This document shows, one piece after another, positions 19,068-30,500 of a DNA stretch of 64,000 bases. Each line of letters begins with the position of its first letter. The stretch's first letter is position 1. Made by a program: the position numbers and the translations under genes. Under the pieces are notes generated by a model. That model was given only the letters and a program-made list of their open reading frames with translations. It was not told the origin of the DNA and ran no database searches. Source of the stretch: Sporopachydermia quercuum. Its lineage: Eukaryota > Ascomycota > Sporopachydermiomycetes > Sporopachydermiales > Sporopachydermiaceae. The stretch is taken from the NCBI GenBank assembly GCA_001599295.1, contig BCGN01000008.1, forward strand, positions 1,054,001-1,118,000. Direction: 5' to 3'.

Positions 19068-21491
19068 ATGGACAGGTTTGGCTTTGGAAGAGGAGGCGGA
19101 AGCGGAAGCGGCGGTTCACCTAACTCAGGAAGTGAATCTCCTTATCCTAATAATAACCAGAACAGTTCATCCTCAAGCAACATTATCCCTAAATTCATGA
19201 AAGCTCATCATGACATCTCTGTTCCTAAACTGAGACGTAACGAGCCTGAACACGTTCTGAAAGCAGCAAATTGTCCTAATAATACTTTTGCCTTAAGCAA
19301 CGTGTTAGCTGTCAATCCTCATGATGGGTTCAAAGACGGACAATATGTCATCTGTGATAACTTGTACGTTTTAACGGTTAAAGCAACTAATGAAGTTGCT
19401 CCTGGAACTGTTGGTGCTAATGGTAATCAGAGATTGTGGCTTGGTTGGAGTTTGAATCAAGATGTATCTTTAAAATCATTTGATTTATTTGCATCAACGG
19501 GTAAACAGGCATACTTGGGTACATTAAACGTGGAGATCAATTTCAGATCAAAAAACAAAGCAACTGACACTCCATTTGATCAAGATGAGTTAAGCAAAGT
19601 GTTCATAAGCAATTTTGAAAGCCAAATCTTCCAACCATCTCAAGTAATCATTATGGATTTCAAAGGTGTAATTTTTGAAGTGACAGTTAAAGGTGTTCAA
19701 GTTATTGACCTAAGTGATATTTCAGCTTCAGCGGGTGCAGGTTTGTCAGGAAATGTCTCTTCTAATATAATGACAAAGGGGATTCTTGTCAAGCAGACCC
19801 AGATAAATTTTTTTAAAGGTCGTGATGGATTAGTGAATTTGAAGTCTTCAAGTATTCGTCCTAGAGCTGATGCTATCATTAGACCAGATTTCAAGTTCGA
19901 AGATATGGGTATCGGCGGTCTTGATGAAGAATTCACTTCAATTTTCCGTAGAGCTTTTGCTTCAAGAATTTTCCCTCCTGCGTTGATTGAAAAGCTTGGT
20001 ATTCAACATGTGAAAGGTTTATTGTTGTTTGGTCCCCCTGGTACTGGTAAAACATTGATTGCCCGTAGAATTGGTACTATGTTAAATGCCAAAGAGCCGA
20101 AGATTGTCAACGGACCTGAAATCTTGAGTAAATATGTCGGATCTTCTGAAGAGAACATCAGAAATCTGTTCAAAGATGCCGAAGCTGAGTATAAAGCTAA
20201 AGGAGAGGATTCTTCTCTTCATATTATTATATTTGACGAGTTGGACTCTGTTTTCAAACAAAGAGGAAGTCGTGGTGACGGTACTGGTGTTGCTGACAAT
20301 GTAGTGAATCAGTTATTAGCGAAAATGGATGGTGTCGATCAGCTAAACAACATATTGGTTATTGGTATGACCAATAGGAAAGATTTGATTGATTCTGCAT
20401 TGTTAAGACCTGGTAGATTTGAAGTCCAAGTGGAAATCTCTTTGCCTGATGAGAAAGGTAGAAAGCAGATTTTGGAGATCAAAACCAAGAAAATGCACGA
20501 GTCGAAGATGCTGGCTAAAGATGTCGATCTCGGTGAATTAGCAGCTTTATCCAAGAATTTTTCTGGAGCTGAGATTGAAGGGTTGGTTAAGTCTGCTACA
20601 TCTTTTGCAATCAATAGACATATTAAAGTTGGATCTGTAGCAGCAATCTCGGACGATGTAAAGAACATGAAGGTTACCCGTGATGATTTCCTACGAGCTC
20701 TCGGGGAAGTTGAACCAGCCTTTGGTGTCAATGAAGAAGAACTAGAATCATACATTAGATCGGGTATTATCCCGTACTCACCAATAATCAGTGATATACT
20801 CAAAACAGGTAAAGTGTATGTGAGACAAGTAAAGGAATCCAAGGACGCTGATTTGGTATCAGTTTTAATGCATGGACCTGAAAGTTCTGGCAAAACTGCA
20901 TTAGCAGCAAAGATCGCCTTGGATAGTGAGTTCCCATTAGTGAGATTTATATCCGCGGAGGCTACCGTTGGCATGAGTGAAGCAGCAAGAGTTACTTATA
21001 TAGATAATACTTTCAGAGACTGTTATAGAAGTCCTTTGAATGTACTGGTTATCGATAGTATCGAGTCGTTAGTTGATTGGGTTCCGATTGGACCAAGATT
21101 CTCAAACGCTGTACTACAAACGCTTAAAGTCTGTTTAAAGAAAAGACCACCAAAAGGGAAAAGACTGTTACTAATTTCTACGACTTCGACGTATTCTGTT
21201 TTGGCTCAAATGGATTTGTTGTCATGTTTTGGTGATGAGGTGGCTGTGCCAAATGTCAAGTCCTATGATGAACTACGTAGTGTTATGGATCAGATGGATT
21301 ATTTGACACCTGAATCAAGAGATAAGATTGTCACCACACTTGCTGAGCAAACAGGATTAGATCAAATCAACGTTGGTATCAAGCGTATTCTTGCTAATCT
21401 GAAAACAGCTGCCTATGATTTGGATCCCGAGAATGAAGCTGTTGAGCTACTAGCAAGATCTATGGCATCATCGCCATTGAACAGGGTCTGA
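19068..21491 (+). CDS. SEC18: NSF-type AAA ATPase for membrane fusion
   Basis: Sec18/NSF is the hexameric AAA ATPase that, with Sec17, pulls apart SNARE complexes after membrane fusion. The 807-residue protein has a glycine/serine/asparagine-rich leader, the N domain (to about residue 270), and D1 with Walker A GPPGTGKT near residue 325, Walker B IIIFDELDSV and sensor NILVIGMTNRKDLID. D2 follows with GPESSGKT near residue 605. Long stretches are identical to S. cerevisiae Sec18. The D2 strand NVLVIDS has CTG for its conserved Leu, which argues that CTG means Leu here. The leader is somewhat longer than in S. cerevisiae (758 residues in total). Confidence 0.97.
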   Translation: MDRFGFGRGGGSGSGGSPNSGSESPYPNNNQNSSSSSNIIPKFMKAHHDISVPKLRRNEPEHVLKAANCPNNTFALSNVLAVNPHDGFKDGQYVICDNLYVLTVKATNEVAPGTVGANGNQRLWLGWSLNQDVSLKSFDLFASTGKQAYLGTLNVEINFRSKNKATDTPFDQDELSKVFISNFESQIFQPSQVIIMDFKGVIFEVTVKGVQVIDLSDISASAGAGLSGNVSSNIMTKGILVKQTQINFFKGRDGLVNLKSSSIRPRADAIIRPDFKFEDMGIGGLDEEFTSIFRRAFASRIFPPALIEKLGIQHVKGLLLFGPPGTGKTLIARRIGTMLNAKEPKIVNGPEILSKYVGSSEENIRNLFKDAEAEYKAKGEDSSLHIIIFDELDSVFKQRGSRGDGTGVADNVVNQLLAKMDGVDQLNNILVIGMTNRKDLIDSALLRPGRFEVQVEISLPDEKGRKQILEIKTKKMHESKMLAKDVDLGELAALSKNFSGAEIEGLVKSATSFAINRHIKVGSVAAISDDVKNMKVTRDDFLRALGEVEPAFGVNEEELESYIRSGIIPYSPIISDILKTGKVYVRQVKESKDADLVSVLMHGPESSGKTALAAKIALDSEFPLVRFISAEATVGMSEAARVTYIDNTFRDCYRSPLNVLVIDSIESLVDWVPIGPRFSNAVLQTLKVCLKKRPPKGKRLLLISTTSTYSVLAQMDLLSCFGDEVAVPNVKSYDELRSVMDQMDYLTPESRDKIVTTLAEQTGLDQINVGIKRILANLKTAAYDLDPENEAVELLARSMASSPLNRV

Positions 21492-22378
21492 GTTTTAGAT
21501 TGTAATAGCTGCCTAGGGATTAACTGGTCAATTTAGATGTAAATACTATACTAATAGGGAGATTGTACGAATTTCATAAATTCGATGAATATTTGCTTAC
21601 GTGATGTTTAAACCTCCGTAGAACTATTTTATGATTATGCTAGATAGAAGTTTCACCAGTTGCTGCCAGGAGTCAATGCGCACACTACTTTGAAAAAGTT
21701 ATTAAGGAGGAAAAAATTGAAAAAGAGTGTTCCCATATATGTTCTGCAATTAAAAAATTTATTCTTTCTCTTATTGACGGCATTTTTGGACCACTTTTGC
21801 TTCACCATTTCTCTTTCTTTCCTAGCTTTGGAGCTTTCACAGCAACAACAAAACGGAGAAAATAACTTTCTCCACATATTCTCCGTGTTTCGCCTCTTAC
21901 CTTCCAGCATCTTCTCCTATTTTCGAAGATTCACATGTACATATAAATCTTTCACAAGTCTACCTTTATCTAACCTAACACTCACTGAACAAAAAAAACA
22001 ATATATCATTCTAATCAATCATTATGCGCTGGCAGTTATCAACTGATAGCTAACTTGTCAGATGACTGTTTTCTGGTCTGCAGGTCATATTAACGCTATT
22101 ATTGGAATAAAGACAATTGAACATTTGCTTTGTTGGCTGTCGAACTTCCAAGAACGTTAAAACGGTTGCTACTGATTCTCACGGTCATCATCCTAAAGTA
22201 CATGGAAGCATATCTGGATTGATAGGTGGTATAAAACATACGCCTTACAATTAATTGCTGGTTCAACTGGAAATATCTACTGGATTTGTACTTACATTCC
22301 TTAGTTGCAAGAGATCATCATCTGTTGCATTGGATAATCAAGGCCGTGACAACTGAAGTGTACCAGTGAATATCCATA
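21492..22378. other. Intergenic region upstream of the RING-CH gene
   Basis: This covers the SEC18 3' side and the promoter of the RING-CH gene. An AGCTAAC...CAG stretch near 22050-22066 resembles a branch site and acceptor but has no evident donor. A 128-codon frame at 21660-22046 is AT-driven and unconvincing. Confidence 0.5.
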
Positions 22379-23405
22379 ATGGCAGAAGCAAGGAAAATGT
22401 GTAGAATCTGCCTCGGGCTAGAAGGTGACGATGATGATGATTTAAAACCTATGATTTCTCCTTGTCGTTGTAAAGGAACTAGTAAATATGTTCATGCTGG
22501 TTGTTTACAAGAATGGAGGAAGAACGTGAATGGTACGAGCAATTTCTATGAATGTGCTGCTTGTCACTATCGTTATAAGCTGAATAGAACCCCGTTAGCT
22601 GAGTTTCTATTGTCTAAATGTAAGTATGGGTTGGGTAGAGATCATGAATGAAATGCTTTAGATCATTTATGAGGAATATCACTAACATGGTTTTCCAGCC
22701 TTCAGAATCCTTTTATCCATAGCAGTTTTACTTTTAGCAGTGTTTTTGATGGGATTCATCTCTAGGCCTTTCTTGAGTACATTCTTAACCAGCAAAGAGA
22801 TCAATTATCTGGTAAATGCTCCCTTGAAATTCGCCGGTTTTGGTGGAAATGGCGGTTATAGAAATGCGGACACCTTCCATAGTATATTTGACAATGATAT
22901 GGAAACGTTCCAAGTGGGTGGCCAGACGGTATATGTCTCCTTTGGTGGTTCTGTTTTTGGTAGTCTAGCATTTGATTTGCTTTCTGCTATATATTCATCC
23001 ACTATTGGAAGGCTTTTTGGTTCAAACAGAGGAGGCGACGATGAGGTTGGTGATACCATGAGGATTGTGAACAATGGTCCTATTGGACAATCTACTTGGG
23101 CTGAGCATTTCATTATGGGGCTGTTCTCTCTTTCAATAATAGGTGCTGGNAAATTTGCATTAGGCCCACTGGGCTTGGATTTCTTGCGAACTATGAGGAT
23201 TCGAAGAAGACGTGATGCAAGTCAAGCAACCGTGTTCTTCGTAATCTTCATGATACTATTAGGATTTTTCAGAATAGTTCAAATGATCTGGACCAATAGT
23301 GAGTATATTAGTAGATGGATAGCAAGAGTAACTGTAAAAAGTATCCTCGAAGACGTCCCTCAAAACTTCGAGGAGGTTGTTGATAATCATGAGCATGTTG
23401 AATAA
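22379..23405 (+). CDS. RING-CH (MARCH-type) membrane E3 ubiquitin ligase, two exons
   Basis: Exon 1 (22379-22619) encodes a RING-CH zinc domain near the N-terminus: CRICLG, then CRCKGTSKYVHAGCLQEW, then CAAC, a C4HC3 arrangement. A 79-base intron (donor GTAAGT, branch ACTAAC, acceptor TTCCAG) joins it in phase 1 to exon 2 (22699-23405). Exon 2 adds at least three membrane segments: FRILLSIAVLLLAVFLMGF, a helix around IMGLFSLSIIGA, and VFFVIFMILLGFFRIVQMI. The 315-residue whole fits a small membrane-bound ubiquitin ligase of the MARCH type. S. cerevisiae has only the much larger Doa10/Ssm4 with this domain, so this is probably a gene lost there. The substrate is unknown. One unresolved base lies in exon 2. 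Confidence 0.8.
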
Positions 23406-26131
23406 AAAGTTAATGTATACTAAACTGAGAAGTGAAATATTGATTGGTGATGGTTATTTATAGACTTTGGGCAAGTTTAGGTTACAGTTCAGTTGCTTCA
23501 TGTGCTGAGGAAGTTTGTCTTTGAAGATTGGGCATTGGAAATTAGTTCTATAAATATTATGTCAATATAAATGAGCATATATAATCCCTTCTTAGCATCT
23601 GATATGGGAACGAATCTCCATTCATACTATTATTAGAAAATGAAGAACCAAGAAGAATTAGGTTAGTTTAACTCACAGGTTAAAGTTCTTAGTGCAGTAC
23701 CAAGCTTTTTCAAATTTAAAGTTAGCCCTTAATTTGGTTTTCATTATTCCCAGCAAAATCCAGTAAAATCCAGTAAAATCGTTGATTGTAATTCCACTAA
23801 AGCTTTCTAAATAATGATATGGTTCTCAGTCATGCGAAACAATCGTCATTTTGAAGATCTGTTGTTTTGATACTGCTGATTTACTATTGAAATCCGGTGA
23901 AACTAAAAAAAAGAAAGAAATGGAGTAGTTTTGATCAAAATGTGCTATAAAAGTTTTGTTCTTTGAGGTATTGGCAAAATCTAAATTTAGTTCCTGGAGG
24001 TTGGAGATCAAAGGAATAGTGTTTTCAGAGCGTGTCTCATAAGATTTACTAATACGAAGGAAACCTTAAGCACATAGTCAGGCTTTATATTCTTTGCTGA
24101 AGGGGGGGGGCCCCATGTTTTTAAATAATATATAAAGGAATTACATCATGGGAGAACTGGCGTGCTTTTAGAGACTGAAGAAGATTAATCTTTTATTTTA
24201 ACACGAAGGAAAAAGCTGCTCACGGCTAATTTAAAGTTTCTCTTGGCAATATTTCAGTATATTGACCGACAATATTGATTCAATAATTAATCAATGAGTA
24301 AAGTATCCTGGTAATTTGTTTTGCACTACAAGGATATAAATAATGATTCCATTTGTTATAGAGGGAACTTCAAGTATTATCACTTGGATAAATAGTAGAT
24401 GTTTCATTTTCTGCTGTAGCTAGCATCTCCAACTATCATTCAGACTAAGCCTATAACCCCTATCTTCTCGAATAAAGTTTTCAACTTAAATAAAGATTTG
24501 TTATTTCAACTTTATTTCTTGAACATATCTGATTGCTTACTTATCTATCATTCGACTTCTTTCTGTACCTCTCTAGAATATATTTTTCTAATCAACAGAA
24601 AACCATGTTGATAGTTTGTATGTTTGTGATGTTCTGGAAGAAGTTAGCTCACATGATTTGACCTGAATGGAATAATTGTATCTTATATAGCAGNTGATTC
24701 GAAAAAAGCACACCTTGAGGGAAAAGTATCGATCAAAGAAAATATTTTAATAAATAAAATTAGAAAAAACCGTGTGGTGTTTGCCTTTGTTTGCTTGATT
24801 TCCTAGTAAAGCCTGTAGAAATAGGAAGATTCAAATCACATAAAATTAAAAGAATACGATCCAATGCTCCCTTCCCCAATTTCATTTAATTTCGTAGAAA
24901 TACAGTTCAGCTATATTTATCAAAGTGTATCATTGCCCTTTTTTAATTTTGTTTCTTTTATTCTGTCTACGTCATGGTACGTCTCCGATTAGCTGGACAG
25001 GCATAAAATGATCTAGTGCGATGATATGCAAGTTCCGAGAACGAAACGTTTATTTATTGCTTTCCTGCTTAAAGTTCAAATTTCTTGATCAAAGAAAAGC
25101 AAAAAGTTCTGTTATTTTTTCATTTTTGTATGAACTGAATAATAGAAAGATATGAAGTTAAGTGTATTAAGGCTTTCCATTCAAATAAAACTCCACCGAT
25201 CAACAATAACGCTAGTTAAGACATAATTCTAACTTCCGTAACTTAATACCAATATGATCAGAATTAGTTACTAAATCAGTCAACGTTTTGTAAACTTAGA
25301 AGCAAATTTCGTTTATTTATATAGAAGCTTTTCCTGTTTAATCCTCTTTTGTCGTTGGGATACTGTTTGGAAAAGGCTTAAACTGTTGGAATTGTTTCAA
25401 ATACTGCATGAGAATTAACGCGATTTCTTCTGTTTGATTTACGTGCCCAATTAGGTTTATTTAATTACGTCCAAGCAATTCAACTATTGCTTATCTTGAA
25501 ACCTTAATAGCTCTGACTAGTCCTCTTTGTATGTATCCTCTCCGCTTAGATCTACTTGCCATTGCNTTTCCTTGCCATAATTTCCAAGATTCAGTAATAA
25601 AAATGTCCTTGTCTTCTCTAATATTTCTGTAACTTGCTTTGTCATTTTCCTGTTCACTGTTATCATGGAACTATTTAACAACTTTGTTAAACGTTTTTCG
25701 ACAGAGTCACTGAAGTTGAATGTCCATTTTAGGTTCAGATTAACATTTGAAATTTTGTATAAGCTTTTAGCTTGCGTTATTTCTCAAATTTGCGTGAATT
25801 CACAATTCGAACCTTAAGTGCAAAATAAGATTTGGTGCACAGTTCAAGGGTTCAGTTTTCCTGGCAAAATCTCTTGGCACTTTTTTATTTTCCCTTCCTT
25901 TATAAAATAGTTCTTAATTCCATCAATTCTTCTCTTTAAACATCTTGGCAGTTCTACCTTACAAGGCTGTAGAATTCTTAGAAATCTTAGCATTTTATTT
26001 TCAAACCTACTGAGTCTACTACTTTTTTATTCAACCTTCTTTGTATTATTTTAACAAGGAATATATTCAATCATTCAAATATTCTATGAAGTTATTTGAT
26101 TGAAAATTTTGTTGTTTTCAGTCTTGAAAAA
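23406..26131. other. Gene-free 2.7-kb stretch upstream of the zinc-finger gene
   Basis: I see no coding region or RNA gene. Short features are three near-perfect copies of CAGTAAAATC at 23751-23780 and a nine-G run followed by four C at 24102-24114. Such long upstream regions are common for regulatory genes, so much of this may be promoter and leader for the zinc-finger gene. Confidence 0.5.
23751..23780. repeat. Three 10-bp tandem repeats
   Basis: CAGCAAAATC is followed by two copies of CAGTAAAATC. No function is evident. Confidence 0.85.
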
Positions 26132-27037
26132 ATGTCGACGTCACTTCCACCTATCAGCCAGTTGTTAGGCACTGTTGGTCCACAACCATTGAATAGTGGA
26201 TATGAATTTAATTCATATGGAAATCAATTTCAAGGGTATAATAATTATCCACATGAACATCAGCATGACGTTCAAAGATTACCGGTGATGCTTCCACAGC
26301 CAAGAACTGTTCAGTACTATATTCCACCNGTTCATGCTCATGCTCATTCGCACTTTTCTGGTCCTGCTCCTCAACCAATGCCTGGTTCTGCTATTGCTTC
26401 TATGCCCCTGCAACACTCTGTGTCAGTTCAAATGTTGAATGTTTTCCCTACCAGAAGATTCTCTTCACCTCCCCTTGAATGTCAATCACAATCTCCTATT
26501 TCCTTGAGGTCGTATTCTTCATCTCCTAATGTTCCAACATTGTCATTGCCAGCTGATATAAAAAATGTTGTATTACCTCAACACACCTATAATATGGTGT
26601 ATGCGCCAGTGAAAAGTAATGGTCGTGTTTCCACCTCAACTGTCGGTAGAAAATACAGATGTTTCTGCGCCAGAACTTTTACCACATCTGGGCACTTAGC
26701 TAGACATATGAGAATTCATACTGGTGAAAAAAAGTATGAATGTCCTCATAGTGAATGTACTGCTAGGTTTTCGCGTCAAGACAACTGTATGCAACATTAT
26801 CGTACACATTTCAGCTCAAAGAGTAGAAAGAGAAGAGCTAAGAAGAATGCCAATAACAGTGTTGAAGTGAAGTCTCCAGATCAAGAACTGAGTTCGCCGA
26901 AACAAAGTGAACAGGACAAGGAACAAAGATCTGCTCTAGAAGAAAGCTCGAAGAAGATGAAGGTGTCGAAGCTAATAAATGATGCACGATTAGTGGAAGC
27001 AGCGAATACATTGGTGAATGTTGCAGAGGTTCACTAG
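26132..27037 (+). CDS. NRG1: NRG1/NRG2-type C2H2 zinc-finger repressor
   Basis: This 301-residue protein has a low-complexity N-terminal half rich in Ser, Pro, Gln and His, then two adjacent zinc fingers at about residues 171-222 and a basic tail. The fingers contain FTTSGHLARHMRIHTGEK and RFSRQDNCMQHYRTH, the hallmark of Nrg1/Nrg2 repressors, which bind short GC-rich stress-response-like sites and recruit Tup1-Ssn6. In the first finger the cysteine pair reads C-F-C (one residue between) rather than the usual C-x2-C. I start at the ATG at 26132 (MSTSLPPISQLLG); the frame is open a little upstream without an ATG. One unresolved base lies in the N-terminal half. Confidence 0.8.
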   Translation: MSTSLPPISQLLGTVGPQPLNSGYEFNSYGNQFQGYNNYPHEHQHDVQRLPVMLPQPRTVQYYIPXVHAHAHSHFSGPAPQPMPGSAIASMPLQHSVSVQMLNVFPTRRFSSPPLECQSQSPISLRSYSSSPNVPTLSLPADIKNVVLPQHTYNMVYAPVKSNGRVSTSTVGRKYRCFCARTFTTSGHLARHMRIHTGEKKYECPHSECTARFSRQDNCMQHYRTHFSSKSRKRRAKKNANNSVEVKSPDQELSSPKQSEQDKEQRSALEESSKKMKVSKLINDARLVEAANTLVNVAEVH

Positions 27038-29549
27038 AATTGACTTCAGTGATTAGCAATCGATTATTTTTATTAATGGGTTAGATGTATGTATGGATGC
27101 AGGTTATATTTATTCTTATTTATTTTGTTTCTATATATAGAGGAATGAATATGGTTTTGGTATGGTTATATTACATTATACTATCGTATTTTAGCATTGT
27201 ACGCTGTATNTTATGTTAGCTCTTTGCGAAAAAATGCTGTAATAGATAAGGCATGAAGGTTTTTATTGTAGACCAGTTGCCACTATGGTTTGGATTGATT
27301 TCACGTCGACAAAGCCACAGTTGATGTAATAGTGATTAATCTCAACCTTTTCTCTTGAAGCATTCCATACCATAGCACCATAACAAAGAGTAGTTTATTA
27401 TGTATTATGAGGAGAATACCAGAGCCAATTTGTCTATTTCTTCATTGGTTAGACGAACTTAATAGAAAAGGGAAAATATAAACCTTAATTACTTACATGT
27501 ATTATAAGAGTTTACATTAACTTTTGCTGTAAAAGCTTGTCATCTATAAAATTAAAGTTAACCAATGAGTTGTCTTGGCAGGGTTCATAGACCTCAGAAT
27601 TATGACTCCAAGGACAACAACAATGGCCGTGATATGACAAGCCCGAGTAAATAGTGCAAAACAAAAACTCAAAAGTTTTATAACAGCCCAGGAATATTCT
27701 ACGTATGAGTAACACTATTTAATGGATTAGTTAGTGGATTTGCTTTGGTTGAAGACCCCCTGGAATCCTGTATATGTTGTAACAGGGGTAGAGCTTGGGT
27801 TGCACGTTATGAAGCTCAGTTGATAACGGTTGTTCGGATGAAAGAAAAGAAATCGCTTACAATTTAGAATGATCTTACTCCCGAGCAATTAAATAGTGGG
27901 CTAGGATATATTTATATTACTCTGTAAGAATCGAATGTCTTGTTTTGGATTCTTGAAGCATAGTTCAGCCGAATGCAGAAAGAAAGTCTGTGAAGACTAG
28001 TTGGTATTGGTGGTAATAAGGCTGATTGAGCTATAATTATTAATCAATTTAATTATTCAATAGTCCTATGACAATGTTGTGATAGAAATTATTAGCTCTT
28101 GTTCCCTTGCAACGCTAATAGAACCACTACAAGTTCAAGCCTCTCCTAAGAACAGAAAATGGGTCTCATTCATATTCAAAGAACCTGTTAAAGCCGTCTG
28201 TCAAAACTTTTCTCTTACTTGGCAATTAACCTTGCCTTTTGAAATCAGTTACGGAGTTTATAGGATATTCTACTATGTTCAGCGAATGACAATTGTTATA
28301 TGTTAGTAGAACAAAAGCTACGTGGTGAAACATAAATTGAAACGTCCACCACTAGGTCAATACTCAATGACAAGCTCTGGTTTTCCACTTATTNTGCAAA
28401 ATGAGAAAAACTTGGTAGCTCTCAGTTTTAGTTATATCTTGAGGGTGTACCGATCTTGCCGTAGGGTCTACCAACATTTTAGCTGTAACTAAAGTTTTAC
28501 CCTTGAATCCTTAAAAGCCGTTCAAAAGTAATAAACTTTTGAACTTTAACCTTTCGGCTATTCACTAAAATCTAACCGGAGTTTTACTTGGCAACGGTTA
28601 TTCAGGGAGCGCCAGAAGGATAAAAGGCATCCAAACAGGCTTAATAGTTAGGTTTCGACTAGTAAAGGTGAATGAATATGGATTTTATTCAATGACACTA
28701 TGTGCTTACTTGCTGAGTTCGCTATGCTGATGCTATGTTGAACCAAATAATGGGTTTGGAGGTCAGGTTGATACTTGCTTTGTTGTACGTACTGTTATAA
28801 GTTGGTAACAAAAGNCTTCTTTATCCCTACTTCAACTGAGCCAATCAGTCTCACGCAAGTAGATCATAAAGTCGATAAATCAATTTGCAGATAATTTTTC
28901 TCACTATTTATAGAGAAAAGCAGGTTCAAGGCTCTTCTTTCCGTGCTCCTCTCAAAGCATAATTTTTTGGAAGCCAATCTACTGTTATTTCCGTTATTTT
29001 TAAGATCTCGGGTATGTCCACTTTTCTTATTCAGCTCAAACAACACAGAATCTATGAAAGGAGACTCAATGTTAAGTCATCTGATTTGGCTAAAACTTCC
29101 ACCTCTTCCCACTATTGCTTTCCTCGTTTCACTTTCTTTATCAGACCACCAAACAGTAAAAGTATCTCCTTATTCAGTAACTGTTGCTGTTCTTGATCAC
29201 TAAATGCAACATATTCTGTAAAAATACGATTATTGTATGCAGGTCATTTATTATTTGTCGCCAGAACTGTTTCAATACTTTACTAGATTCTCACCTCATT
29301 GATTCTTGATGGTTGGTTTGTTTCACTGAATCGTATAGTCAATCGTCGTATCATATTTTTAGAAATGATAATCGCTAAATAGTGCTGATTCTTTCTTTTT
29401 AACTATAAATCCTTGTTTTTCGTAACTTGTTGTTAATTGTTCAGAAAGAAGATTGTTGCTGCGAATTTTATTTTGATATACTTGTCGTGTTATTCATACA
29501 AGCATAACTTGTACATAAGAAAAAAAGAAAAGAATAATCCACTTTAATC
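27038..29549. other. Gene-free 2.5-kb stretch between the zinc-finger gene and HEM13
   Basis: I see no supported gene. The right end is the HEM13 promoter, including a Rox1-type element at 29433-29442. A TTCTACTAAC box on the minus strand near 28310 is not followed by a usable open exon. Confidence 0.5.
29433..29442 (+). promoter_or_regulatory. Possible Rox1-type hypoxic operator upstream of HEM13
   Basis: TTAATTGTTC fits the published Rox1 consensus YYNATTGTTY exactly and lies about 110 bases before the HEM13 ATG. HEM13 is a classic Rox1-repressed, oxygen-controlled gene in S. cerevisiae. A single ten-base match in AT-rich DNA can occur by chance. Confidence 0.35.
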
Positions 29550-30500
29550 ATGTCATCTACTGCTACGCCTATTCGTGAGAGAATGGAAGCTCTCATCAGA
29601 CAAAAGCAGAAGGAAATTGTTGCTGGTTTAGAAACTGTCGATACAAAGACATTTCAAGCTGATGAATGGACAAGAGAAGGTGGTGGTGGTGGGATCTCAT
29701 GTGTTATCCAAGAAGGATCAACATTTGAAAAAGGCGGTGTGAACATCTCAATTGTTCATGGTCAGTTACCACCTGCCGCCATTGAACAAATGAGAGCTGA
29801 CCATAAATCAATGCAAAGTGATCTTCCCGATGGCTCAGTACCATTTTACGCTTGTGGATTGTCAATGGTCATCCATCCGTATAATCCTTTTGCTCCAACG
29901 GTTCATTTGAATTATAGATACTTTGAGATTTCCAATCCTGATGGATCAACTCAAGCTTGGTGGTTTGGTGGTGGTTGTGATTTAACTCCTTCATACTTGT
30001 TTGAAGAAGATGCAATTCATTTCCATAAGACTATCAAAGATGCTTGTGACAAGCACGATACTAGTTTTTATCCAAGATTTAAGAAATGGTGTGATGAATA
30101 TTTCTTCATCAAACATAGAGGTGAATCTAGAGGAGTTGGTGGTATTTTCTTTGATGACTTGGATGAAAAATCACCAGAAGAAATCTTGCAATTTGTTGAA
30201 GATTGTTTTGATGCCTTTGTTCCATCTTATGTTCCTCTGGTTGCCAAAAGAAAGGATACACCTTACACCGCTGAGCAAAAAGACTGGCAACAGTTGAGAA
30301 GAGGAAGATATGTTGAGTTCAACTTAATTTATGATAGGGGAACTGCTTTTGGATTAAGGACACCTGGTTCAAGAGTTGAGAGTATTTTGATGTCTTTACC
30401 TCTCACTGCTGGTTGGAAGTATAATCATAATCCTGAAGAAGGAAGCGAAGAAGATAAATTGTTGCAGGTGTTGAAGAAGCCTGTGAACTGGGTAGAATGA
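29550..30500 (+). CDS. HEM13: Coproporphyrinogen III oxidase
   Basis: Hem13 carries out the oxygen-dependent oxidative decarboxylation of coproporphyrinogen III to protoporphyrinogen IX, the sixth step of haem synthesis, in the yeast cytosol. The 316-residue protein shows the family blocks [26 protein letters not shown] and [15 protein letters not shown], and ends at the expected place. Length matches S. cerevisiae Hem13 (328) closely and there is no mitochondrial presequence, as in other yeasts. The ATG at 29550 follows an A-rich leader. Confidence 0.96.
   Translation: MSSTATPIRERMEALIRQKQKEIVAGLETVDTKTFQADEWTREGGGGGISCVIQEGSTFEKGGVNISIVHGQLPPAAIEQMRADHKSMQSDLPDGSVPFYACGLSMVIHPYNPFAPTVHLNYRYFEISNPDGSTQAWWFGGGCDLTPSYLFEEDAIHFHKTIKDACDKHDTSFYPRFKKWCDEYFFIKHRGESRGVGGIFFDDLDEKSPEEILQFVEDCFDAFVPSYVPLVAKRKDTPYTAEQKDWQQLRRGRYVEFNLIYDRGTAFGLRTPGSRVESILMSLPLTAGWKYNHNPEEGSEEDKLLQVLKKPVNWVE

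Noticed and set aside
20339-20974. 211-codon open frame antisense to SEC18
   Set aside because: It lies opposite a strongly conserved ATPase and reflects codon bias of the real gene.
21660-22046. 128-codon frame upstream of the RING-CH gene
   Set aside because: It begins at a non-ATG codon and is rich in Phe, Leu and Lys as expected from AT-rich chance sequence.
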